Assembly (NCBI GenBank): GCA_027618855.1
Contig: JAQCID010000109.1
Coordinates: forward strand, 1 to 5,014
Direction: 5' to 3'
DNA: 5,014 bases
Source of the DNA: Bacteroidota bacterium
Lineage (GTDB): Bacteria > Bacteroidota > Bacteroidia > Flavobacteriales_D > Sanyastnellaceae
The notes below the pieces were generated by a model, which searched no databases, was not told the origin of the DNA, and was given only the letters and a program-made list of their open reading frames with translations. The position numbers were made by a program, and so were the translations under genes. Of the stretch, positions 1 through 5,014 are shown one piece after another. The stretch's first letter is position 1. Every line of letters starts with the position of its first letter.

Positions 1-232
1 AGATTCCAGCTGGTGTATTAATCACCAAATTATCTTGATCATTACCGAAAACGGCACTGAATTTATCTGACGCATCGGTCATATTTACGTAAAAGCGGTA
101 AACTGTATTACCGGCTATTGTAGCATTGACTGCAGGAGCGCTTTCAACTGTAAGTGAATACTGAGCTGAAATGCTAGTTAGCATTGTCGTTGAGAGGAGG
201 GCCAAAAAGGCAAGGCAAATATTCTTGTTCAT
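1..232 (-). CDS. Secreted protein of unknown function, N-terminal part (runs off left edge)
   Basis: Reading the minus strand from an ATG at 232-230 gives 77 codons with no stop before the window edge. Residues 1-23 form a textbook Sec signal peptide: a short polar start (MNKN), a hydrophobic core from about residue 5 to 18, and a likely signal peptidase I site at SISA^Q (after residue 23). The mature part starts QYSLTVESAPAVNATIAGN and continues with TVYRFYVNMTDASDKFSAVF and GNDQDNLVINTPAGI, which looks like a beta-rich extracellular domain. The start is well bounded: an in-frame TAA lies 18 nt upstream (248-250). No Shine-Dalgarno is present, only A/T-rich sequence, as is common in Bacteroidota. 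Similar openings occur in large secreted proteins of marine Flavobacteriales, some with a C-terminal type IX secretion sorting domain. That end is outside this window, so I assign no function. The gene is divergent from ffh. Confidence 0.75.
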   Translation of the reverse strand, partial: MNKNICLAFLALLSTTMLTSISAQYSLTVESAPAVNATIAGNTVYRFYVNMTDASDKFSAVFGNDQDNLVINTPAGI

Positions 233-255
233 GATTTTTAGAAAATTTTACACCA

Positions 256-263
256 TAAATATA
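256..263 (-). promoter_or_regulatory. Possible -7 promoter element for the secreted-protein gene
   Basis: On the minus strand this reads TATATTTA, which matches the Bacteroidota -7 consensus TAnnTTTG at every fixed position except the last. It lies 23 nt upstream of the ATG at 232, a reasonable distance. No convincing TTG (-33) element is seen at the expected spacing; only T-rich sequence around 278-283 is there. The region is A/T-rich, so a chance match is quite possible. Confidence 0.25.
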
Positions 264-271
264 CGACAAGT

Positions 272-291
272 CGATGGAAAAAACACCATCG
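272..291. repeat. Small inverted repeat in the divergent intergenic region
   Basis: CGATGG (272-277) and CCATCG (286-291) are perfect 6-bp complements separated by the 8-nt A-rich loop AAAAAACA. It lies between two divergent genes, so it is not positioned as a terminator for either visible gene. It sits just upstream of the possible -7 element of the minus-strand gene, about where a -33 region would be, so an operator role is conceivable. A 6-bp palindrome can arise by chance. The sequence is certain; its function is unknown. Confidence 0.4.
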
Positions 292-346
292 TGTGTAAAT
301 AAATATCATTCGTCGAAGAAAAACAGATACTCATCCTATGTATACC

Positions 347-375
347 TTATAGTTACAGTGAAGGATGTAACTTCG
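347..375 (+). promoter_or_regulatory. Possible promoter for the ffh-folD-ribD-transporter operon
   Basis: TAACTTCG at 368-375 matches the Bacteroidota -7 consensus TAnnTTTG at five of six fixed positions. TTA at 347-349, 18 nt upstream, is a near match to the -33 TTG. Transcription would start near 381-383, leaving a leader of about 20-25 nt before the ffh ATG. A promoter must lie somewhere in 233-404, because the gene to the left is on the other strand, but this exact assignment is a consensus match by eye and is weak. Confidence 0.3.
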
Positions 376-404
376 CATTTTTATGAAAAAAGCGGCAATA
401 TATC

Positions 405-1736
405 ATGTTTGACAACTTACAAGAACGATTTGAAAGGGCCTTTAAGGTTCTGAAGGGACACGGGCAGATCACCGAAGTTAACGTTGGCGAGACATTAAAA
501 GAAGTTCGAAAAGCACTGCTTGATGCTGATGTTGACTATAAAACTGCCAAGGACTTTATTGTGAAAATCAAGGAAAAAGCCCTGGGACAGAAGGTCTTAA
601 CAGCCCTGAAACCTGGTCAACTACTCATAAAAATAACCCAGGAGGAACTCACCGAGCTTATGGGGAAGGCTGCAGCGCCTTTCGAGCTGAAGTCGAAACC
701 TACCGTTGTTTTACTTGCGGGTCTCCAAGGAGCAGGTAAGACCACCCATGCAGGAAAACTAGCAAAATATATTAAAGACAAGGGCAAAAAACCCCTGTTG
801 GTTGCTTGTGATGTGTACAGACCTGCAGCGGTAGACCAGCTGATTGTCGTAGGAGAATCTGTGGGCGTCGAAGTGTACAGTGAACCAGGCGTTGTGGATG
901 CATTGGGAATTGCTGAACGTGGAATCGCCTATGCGAAGAAAGAAGGGTTCGGCGCAGTGATCGTGGATACTGCAGGTAGACTCGCTGTGGACAAGGACAT
1001 GATGGACGAGATCGAGGCCATCAGTAATGCGATTAAACCTGATGAAACATTGTTTGTCGTTGACGCAATGACGGGACAAGATGCCGTTCAGACAGCCAAG
1101 GCCTTTAATGACAAAATCGATTTCAGCGGCGTCATCCTCACCAAGCTAGACGGAGATGCACGTGGAGGTGCGGCACTTTCGATATTCAGCATTGTCGGCA
1201 AACCGATTAAATTCGTCGGTGTGGGAGAGAAAATGGATGCCCTCGAGATCTTCCACCCAAATCGCATGGCGGAGCGCATTTTAGGCATGGGTGATGTGGT
1301 GACCCTTGTTGAAAGAGCTCAGAAGGTCGTTGATGAAAAAGAGGCGAAGCGCATCGAGGATAAGATTCGCAAGAATAAATTTGACTTGGAGGACTTTTTA
1401 GGTCAAATTCAGCAAATTCGCAAAATGGGAAACGTAAAGGATCTATTGGGAATGATGCCCGGTATGGGGAAAGCACTTAAAGATGTAGATATCGAAGACA
1501 ATGCCTTTGATCAAGTAGAAGCAATTATAAGATCGATGACCCCTGGAGAAAGAGTGTCACCTAAGAGTTTGGACTTAAGCAGAAAAAAGAGAATTGCAAG
1601 AGGGAGCGGGACGCAGGTGGAAGAGGTGAATAAACTCTTAAAACAATTTGAAGACATGAAGAAAGTAATGGGAATGATGAACAAAGGTGGTGGAAAAGGA
1701 AGAATTCCTATGCCGGGAATGCGAAGAGGACGATGA
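405..1736 (+). CDS. ffh: Signal recognition particle GTPase Ffh (SRP54)
   Basis: Ffh binds 4.5S/SRP RNA and the signal sequences of nascent chains, then docks ribosomes on the FtsY receptor for co-translational membrane insertion. The 443 residues match the usual family length. An N-terminal helical bundle (about 1-95, opening MFDNLQERFE) precedes the NG GTPase domain. That domain has the P-loop GLQGAGKTT (106-114), DVYRPAA (136-142), DTAGRL (188-193), TKLDGDARGG (246-255) and GVGE (272-275). The methionine-rich M domain covers about 300-443. It contains the finger-loop region KMGNVKDLLGMMPGM (340-354) and the RNA-binding segment RIARGSGT (397-404), and it ends in a Gly/Met/Arg-rich tail. The ATG at 405 is the only reasonable start: an in-frame TGA lies at 384-386 and the sequence from it matches family N-termini. 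There is no Shine-Dalgarno. It is the first gene of a four-gene run, and its stop overlaps the folD start (ATGA). All key motifs are intact. Confidence 0.98.
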   Translation: MFDNLQERFERAFKVLKGHGQITEVNVGETLKEVRKALLDADVDYKTAKDFIVKIKEKALGQKVLTALKPGQLLIKITQEELTELMGKAAAPFELKSKPTVVLLAGLQGAGKTTHAGKLAKYIKDKGKKPLLVACDVYRPAAVDQLIVVGESVGVEVYSEPGVVDALGIAERGIAYAKKEGFGAVIVDTAGRLAVDKDMMDEIEAISNAIKPDETLFVVDAMTGQDAVQTAKAFNDKIDFSGVILTKLDGDARGGAALSIFSIVGKPIKFVGVGEKMDALEIFHPNRMAERILGMGDVVTLVERAQKVVDEKEAKRIEDKIRKNKFDLEDFLGQIQQIRKMGNVKDLLGMMPGMGKALKDVDIEDNAFDQVEAIIRSMTPGERVSPKSLDLSRKKRIARGSGTQVEEVNKLLKQFEDMKKVMGMMNKGGGKGRIPMPGMRRGR

Positions 1737-2620
1737 ATATTTTAGATGGCAAAGCAACATCGTTAACGTTGCAAGAAGAAATAGCGGCCAAGGTGACGAA
1801 GGTGATCGAAGCCGGGGGGAAAAGACCGCATTTGGCTGCAGTACTAATAGGTATGGACCCAGCAAGTCGTGCTTACGTGGGGCACAAGGTGAAAGCGTGT
1901 GCAAAAGCAGGGTTTGAGAGCTCGACGATTGAGAGAGGCAAAGAGATAAGCCAAACCGAACTGTTAGACATTGTTCGGGAATTAAACAACGACAAGTCTG
2001 TGGATGGGTTCATTGTTCAACTGCCCCTGCCCGACCACATCGATGCCACAGAGGTCATCGAAGCAATCGATCCGAGAAAAGATGTAGATGGCTTCCATCC
2101 TGTGAATGTTGGGAAAATGTCATTGGGACTGCCCACTTTTTTACCGGCAACTCCAGCTGGGATTATGACCTTACTTCAAAGACACGGAATCGTTACAGAA
2201 GGCATGCATGCTGTAATCATTGGGCGAAGTGACATTGTGGGGAATCCGATGTCTGTCCTGCTTTCTAGAAATTCTGAACCTGGAAATTGCACGGTAACCC
2301 AGTGTCACAGTAGGACTGTAGATTTAAAATCACATACTCTGAAAGCCGATATATTAATCGCCGCAATTGGGAAACCACACTTTATTACCTCAGACATGGT
2401 CAAGGAAGGTGCAATCGTCATTGATGTCGGAATCAATAGAATTGCTGATTCAACCCGTAAATCTGGAAGTCGATTAACAGGAGATGTCGATTTTGACAAT
2501 GTCGCTCAAAAATGCAGTTGGATTACTCCCGTACCTGGTGGCGTAGGCCCGATGACCATTGCCTCACTGTTAGAAAACACATTGCAAGCTTCACAACAAA
2601 ACGCGGATGGATTCTCTTGA
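1733..2620 (+). CDS. folD: Bifunctional methylenetetrahydrofolate dehydrogenase / methenyltetrahydrofolate cyclohydrolase FolD
   Basis: FolD is a cytosolic enzyme that interconverts 5,10-methylene-THF, 5,10-methenyl-THF and 10-formyl-THF using NADP(H). It feeds purine synthesis and initiator tRNA formylation. The 295 residues match the family length. The catalytic domain shows the tyrosine/lysine pair in AYVGHKVKAC (Y48, K52), DGFIVQLPLP (91-100) and the signature KDVDGFHPVN (116-125) with the conserved Asp119. The Rossmann nucleotide-binding part has GRSDIVGNPM (164-173) and DVGINR (231-236), followed by the closing signature PVPGGVGPMT (266-275). The start is the ATG of an ATGA overlap with the ffh stop. 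A GAGGA (1726-1730) lies only 2 nt upstream, too close for an ideal Shine-Dalgarno, so translation is probably coupled to ffh. As far as I recall, ffh-folD adjacency is common in Flavobacteriales. The last 14 nt overlap ribD. Nothing appears damaged. Confidence 0.98.
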   Translation: MNILDGKATSLTLQEEIAAKVTKVIEAGGKRPHLAAVLIGMDPASRAYVGHKVKACAKAGFESSTIERGKEISQTELLDIVRELNNDKSVDGFIVQLPLPDHIDATEVIEAIDPRKDVDGFHPVNVGKMSLGLPTFLPATPAGIMTLLQRHGIVTEGMHAVIIGRSDIVGNPMSVLLSRNSEPGNCTVTQCHSRTVDLKSHTLKADILIAAIGKPHFITSDMVKEGAIVIDVGINRIADSTRKSGSRLTGDVDFDNVAQKCSWITPVPGGVGPMTIASLLENTLQASQQNADGFS

Positions 2621-3692
2621 AAAAGATGACATCTGGATGGCAAGAGCCATTGAGCTTGCCGAGCTAGGAAGCGCTTATACCCTGCCTAATCCCATGGTGG
2701 GATGCGTGATCGTTCTCGATGAGGTCGCGATTGCGGAGGGGTTTCATGAACAATTTGGAGGCGCGCATGCTGAGGTTAATGCGTTGGCCCAAATCCCTGA
2801 CCATACTCAGGAACAACTTAAAAGCGCCACAGCCTATATCAATCTTGAACCCTGCAATTGTTTCGGAAAGACCCCACCCTGTGTGGATTTGCTGCTTTCG
2901 AGAAATATAGGAAGGGTCGTTTGCGCCATGAAGGACCCCAATCCCAACGTGTTTGGAAAGGGATTTGAACGGTTGAGGGCGGCTGGGATTGAAGTTGTGG
3001 TGGGCGTCCTTGAAAAGAAAGCACGCACACTGAATCGGAAATTCATCGCGCTACAGGACCCACTTTTTACCCGTCCGTATGTCACCCTGAAGTGGGCACA
3101 AAGCTCAGATGGTTATATCGATCCCGAGATGAATGCCCAAAAAGGAAGGGGCTCATTTCCCATAACCTCTAAGCAAACACAGAAGACCGTTCATCAATTA
3201 AGAGCAAATAACAAAGCCATTCTCGTAGGGAAAAATACTGTAGAGGTCGACAACCCATCACTTTCGGTGAGACATGCTGAAGGCAACAACCCCACTCGAT
3301 TGATTATAGATCCGCTACTTGAGCTTGATTATTCAGCCTTGAACATGACCCGAGAACAAGGAGAAACATGGGTGCTCTGTGAGGAAGAAGGACATCGAGG
3401 GACACTCGAAAAAGAGAACGTCAAAGTGTTGCCTTGGCTCAACCTCAACACTGAGGAATGGCTCGAAAAACTGAGGAATGAAGGAATTCACAGCATCCTT
3501 GTCGAAGGAGGCGCCTCCACCCTTCAGAGATTCCTCGATTGTGGCTGTTATGACGACATCGAGATTTTCATCAGCGATAAAAATTTAAACACTGGCTTAC
3601 ACGCACCTAAACTTCCACAAAGAACCCGTGGAAAATTTACTGAAATGCGTGTTGGAGAGGATCTAAGGAAACAATATATTAGAGAATGCTAA
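2607..3692 (+). CDS. ribD: Riboflavin biosynthesis bifunctional deaminase/reductase RibD
   Basis: RibD deaminates diaminohydroxyphosphoribosylaminopyrimidine and then reduces the ribosyl side chain with NADPH, the second and third steps of riboflavin synthesis from GTP. The 361 residues are normal for the family. The N-terminal zinc deaminase domain (about 8-150) has NPMVG (28-32), the zinc ligand and catalytic pair in HAE (54-56), and EPC...TPPC (81-92) with zinc cysteines 83 and 92. The C-terminal reductase domain (about 156-361) has RPYVTLKWAQSSDGYI (156-171), ILVGKNTVEVDNPSL (205-219), NPTRLIID (228-235) and ILVEGGAS (297-304). One oddity: the segment after the first zinc Cys reads N-C-F-G, whereas the family normally has (S/N)-H-x-G, so Cys85 replaces a near-invariant His. 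The ATG at 2607 is chosen because residues 8-18 (DIWMARAIELA) match the family's usual N-terminus; a start at Met11 (2637) would cut into it. The start overlaps folD by 14 nt with no clear Shine-Dalgarno, which suggests coupled translation. Confidence 0.97.
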   Translation: MDSLEKDDIWMARAIELAELGSAYTLPNPMVGCVIVLDEVAIAEGFHEQFGGAHAEVNALAQIPDHTQEQLKSATAYINLEPCNCFGKTPPCVDLLLSRNIGRVVCAMKDPNPNVFGKGFERLRAAGIEVVVGVLEKKARTLNRKFIALQDPLFTRPYVTLKWAQSSDGYIDPEMNAQKGRGSFPITSKQTQKTVHQLRANNKAILVGKNTVEVDNPSLSVRHAEGNNPTRLIIDPLLELDYSALNMTREQGETWVLCEEEGHRGTLEKENVKVLPWLNLNTEEWLEKLRNEGIHSILVEGGASTLQRFLDCGCYDDIEIFISDKNLNTGLHAPKLPQRTRGKFTEMRVGEDLRKQYIREC

Positions 3693-4558
3693 ACATTATT
3701 TTTTGCATCCTCTGTACAGGTGGCGTATTCCTCACCTTCAGAGCATTTGAGCAGTGGGGAGTGAATCGTTATTATGCGATCGTGATCAATTACGGAGTTG
3801 CCTCAACGCTAGGATGGACACTCTCTGGCGGGCTGCCGATGATGAAAACCGCCAGCGACATGCCGTGGTTCTTTTTAACGATGGCCATGGGTTTGGGATT
3901 CTTGTTTTTATTCAATTTAATGGCCAAATGCACTGCTGAATTAGGTGTTGCCGTTTCTTCAATCGCATCAAAACTCAGCTTGGTGATTCCAGTGGCCATT
4001 TTTTTAATCATTGACCCAACGGATATTCTCACAACAAAAAAGCTCATTGCCCTTTCATTGGCCCTCGTTGCAATATTGATCAGCTCTTTAGGAGATGACT
4101 CCAAACATCACAGTCATTCCAAATGGGCCTTCCTGTTGCCCATCGTCATCTTTGTCGGAAGTGGCGCCATAGACCTTGTATTTGCCTGGTTCAGCAACCC
4201 CACAGATATCCCTACAACAGAACACGCAATGGCTTTCACGTCAGTCCCTTTTACAACTGCCTTTGTTGTGGGCTCTGTCATCGTGCTTTTCAAAAAGAAC
4301 ACCTCCCTCCCATCAAGAAACGATCTGCTTGCAGGTTTACTGCTTGGGGTGATCAACTTCGGCTCTCTGTTCTTCCTAATTGGCGCTTACAGCACTCCAG
4401 GTATAGATAAATCCGTACTTATCCCAGGCGTTAATTTGGGCGTTGTCATCTTCAGCACTTTGGCTGCTGTCGCTATATACAAAGACAGCCCAAGTAAAAT
4501 CACTTGGTCTGGCTTAGCAATAGGTTGTATGAGCATCGCAATCCTTATGCTCTCATAA
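3686..4558 (+). CDS. EamA/DMT-family transporter, substrate unknown
   Basis: This 290-residue protein is strongly hydrophobic throughout, with about ten likely membrane helices (approximate residues 2-18, 29-49, 60-79, 87-109, 117-136, 147-168, 181-201, 214-234, 244-264, 273-290). That is the size and layout of the drug/metabolite transporter (DMT) superfamily, which is built from two five-helix EamA repeats. The segment GVAVSSIASKLSLVIPVAIF (87-106) resembles the fourth helix of EamA repeats, and GVNLGVVIFSTLAAVAIYKD (248-267) sits at the equivalent place in the second half. A charged, histidine-containing loop (DDSKHHSHSK, 137-146) separates the halves. The start overlaps the ribD stop by 7 nt, so it is almost surely co-transcribed and translationally coupled. 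DMT proteins move amino acids, nucleotides, sugars, drugs or vitamins, and some (RibN) carry riboflavin. A flavin-related role here rests on position only. It ends 7 bp from a convergent gene. Confidence 0.9.
   Translation: MLNIIFCILCTGGVFLTFRAFEQWGVNRYYAIVINYGVASTLGWTLSGGLPMMKTASDMPWFFLTMAMGLGFLFLFNLMAKCTAELGVAVSSIASKLSLVIPVAIFLIIDPTDILTTKKLIALSLALVAILISSLGDDSKHHSHSKWAFLLPIVIFVGSGAIDLVFAWFSNPTDIPTTEHAMAFTSVPFTTAFVVGSVIVLFKKNTSLPSRNDLLAGLLLGVINFGSLFFLIGAYSTPGIDKSVLIPGVNLGVVIFSTLAAVAIYKDSPSKITWSGLAIGCMSIAILMLS
4531..4552 (+). terminator. Weak hairpin at the end of the transporter gene, possible operon terminator
   Basis: GAGCAT (4531-4536) and ATGCTC (4547-4552) can pair as a 6-bp stem with a 10-nt loop, ending 3 nt before the stop codon. 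Downstream is only moderately T-rich (ATTATTT at 4560-4566, then a pyrimidine tract), with no clean U-run, so this is a poor intrinsic terminator. It is listed because the 7-bp gap between the convergent stops leaves no room for a terminator outside the coding sequences. Confidence 0.2.
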
Positions 4559-4565
4559 GATTATT

Positions 4566-5014
4566 TCACTCTCCGATTTCCTTCTCTCCGCTTTCCTTCT
4601 TTCCGCTTTTCTTTAAGAGTTCGTCGTTCTGACGGGCACGTTGCATGGGATTGTCCCCTTGAGCTCCGTATCGACTGTAGCCATTGCCTTGTTGTTTGAA
4701 AATCTCAAAGCGCGTAGGCTCAGGTCGAGGAGGCCAGCTGTTGTTCGAGAGATCACAGTCTGCGGTTTCTAAATATGGATCGAGTACGATTCTTACCGCC
4801 GGTCTGTCTGTTCCAAATATTTTTGTGACGGTAGGCTCGCTCATTAACCAAATCTCAGCGGGGATGCGACGGACTTCCTTTTCGCCATCCTCATATTCGA
4901 ATTCTATAATTAATGGCATGACCAAACCTCCCACATTGCGAAAGGTCACTTCGTAGAAGTTTTTCCCGCTTGAAAGAAGTGCAATTTGATCTTCCGAGAG
5001 ACCGTCAAGCATCT
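4566..5014 (-). CDS. M1-family metallopeptidase, C-terminal fragment (runs off right edge)
   Basis: The minus-strand frame is open from the right edge to a TGA at 4568-4566; the Met at 5012 is probably internal, so the true start lies outside. About 148 residues are visible. The sequence YEVTFRNVGGLVMPLIIEF followed by IPAEIW, LDPYLETADCD, NNSWPPRPEPTRFEIF and NPMQRARQ closely resembles, from memory, the C-terminal end of Bacteroidota M1 (aminopeptidase N-like, gluzincin) metallopeptidases. These are usually exported zinc exopeptidases that trim peptides. The zinc site (HExxH...E), the GxMEN motif and any signal peptide would lie in the missing N-terminal part, so catalytic competence cannot be judged here. 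The last 15 residues (KKSGK-KESGE-KEIGE) are a lysine/glutamate pentapeptide repeat that looks added after the family's usual end. The gene is convergent with the transporter, with a 7-bp gap. Confidence 0.87.
   Translation of the reverse strand, partial: MLDGLSEDQIALLSSGKNFYEVTFRNVGGLVMPLIIEFEYEDGEKEVRRIPAEIWLMSEPTVTKIFGTDRPAVRIVLDPYLETADCDLSNNSWPPRPEPTRFEIFKQQGNGYSRYGAQGDNPMQRARQNDELLKKSGKKESGEKEIGE
4569..4613 (-). repeat. Three-copy 15-bp tandem repeat coding for the peptidase C-terminus
   Basis: Three adjacent 15-bp units (4569-4583, 4584-4598, 4599-4613) match CTCTCCGCTTTCCTT on the plus strand with one, zero and two mismatches. On the minus strand they encode the pentapeptides KKSGK, KESGE and KEIGE, directly before the stop codon. 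The unit length is a multiple of three, so gain or loss of a unit would change the tail length without a frameshift. The plus strand is almost pure pyrimidine here apart from single G and A bases. Confidence 0.85.

Noticed and set aside
720..765. His115 after the Ffh P-loop GKTT
   Set aside because: This position varies among Ffh proteins (T, S, F, A and others). The catalytic G1 residues are intact, so it is not meaningful.
759..1079. 106-codon open frame on the minus strand inside ffh
   Set aside because: It lies wholly within the conserved GTPase domain of ffh, has no family resemblance and a Cys/His-rich composition typical of an antisense shadow frame.
1638..1917. Open frames on both strands across the ffh-folD junction
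   Set aside because: Both ffh and folD match their families right up to the ATGA overlap, so no extra gene fits here.
2571..2640. Start of ribD at the later ATG (2637) instead of 2607
   Set aside because: Residues encoded between 2607 and 2637 fit the usual RibD N-terminus, and overlapping starts are the rule in this operon.
3450..3480. Direct repeat of the 11-mer ACTGAGGAATG, 20 nt apart, in ribD
   Set aside because: The copies are read in different frames and encode unrelated residues in a normal RibD segment, so this is probably coincidence.
4123..4410. 95-codon plus-strand frame inside the transporter gene, and overlapping minus-strand frames at 3790-4104 and 4114-4356
   Set aside because: All are shadows of the transporter, whose own frame gives a full-length, family-like, ten-helix protein.
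4682..4958. 90-codon plus-strand frame antisense to the peptidase fragment
   Set aside because: It is covered by the minus-strand frame, which has strong family-like sequence. The plus-strand product resembles nothing I know.

Overview
The window looks like chromosomal housekeeping DNA from a member of the Bacteroidota, probably a marine Flavobacteriales-type organism. This is an inference from several signs: the gene order ffh-folD, bacteroidete-like wording of the Ffh, FolD and RibD proteins, weak or absent Shine-Dalgarno sequences before the genes, a secreted protein of a style common in marine Bacteroidota, and an M1-type peptidase C-terminus of a form I associate with this phylum. Nothing points to a plasmid, phage, insertion sequence, CRISPR array or RNA gene.

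Layout. Positions 1-232 (minus) hold the N-terminal part of an unrecognised exported protein with a clear signal peptide; it runs off the left edge. Positions 233-404 are a divergent intergenic region that must carry promoters for both directions; only weak matches to the Bacteroidota promoter consensus are visible, along with a 6-bp inverted repeat. From 405 to 4558 (plus) four genes are packed with each start overlapping the previous stop: ffh (SRP GTPase), folD (methylenetetrahydrofolate dehydrogenase/cyclohydrolase), ribD (riboflavin deaminase/reductase) and a 290-residue EamA/DMT-type membrane transporter. The overlaps are 4, 14 and 7 nt, which strongly suggests one transcript with translational coupling. 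Only 7 bp separate this operon from a convergent minus-strand gene, 4566 to the right edge, which encodes the C-terminal part of an M1-family metallopeptidase.

How the genes work together. Ffh delivers nascent membrane proteins to the translocon. FolD supplies one-carbon folates for purines and formyl-methionine. RibD performs the second and third steps of flavin synthesis, starting from a GTP-derived pyrimidine. The DMT protein could carry a flavin or related metabolite, but only its position suggests that. The set reads as a growth-related operon rather than a dedicated system.

I did not find a previously undescribed system. The points most worth checking are a His-to-Cys change inside the RibD deaminase zinc motif, the transporter overlapping ribD, and a three-copy 15-bp repeat that encodes the last 15 residues of the peptidase.
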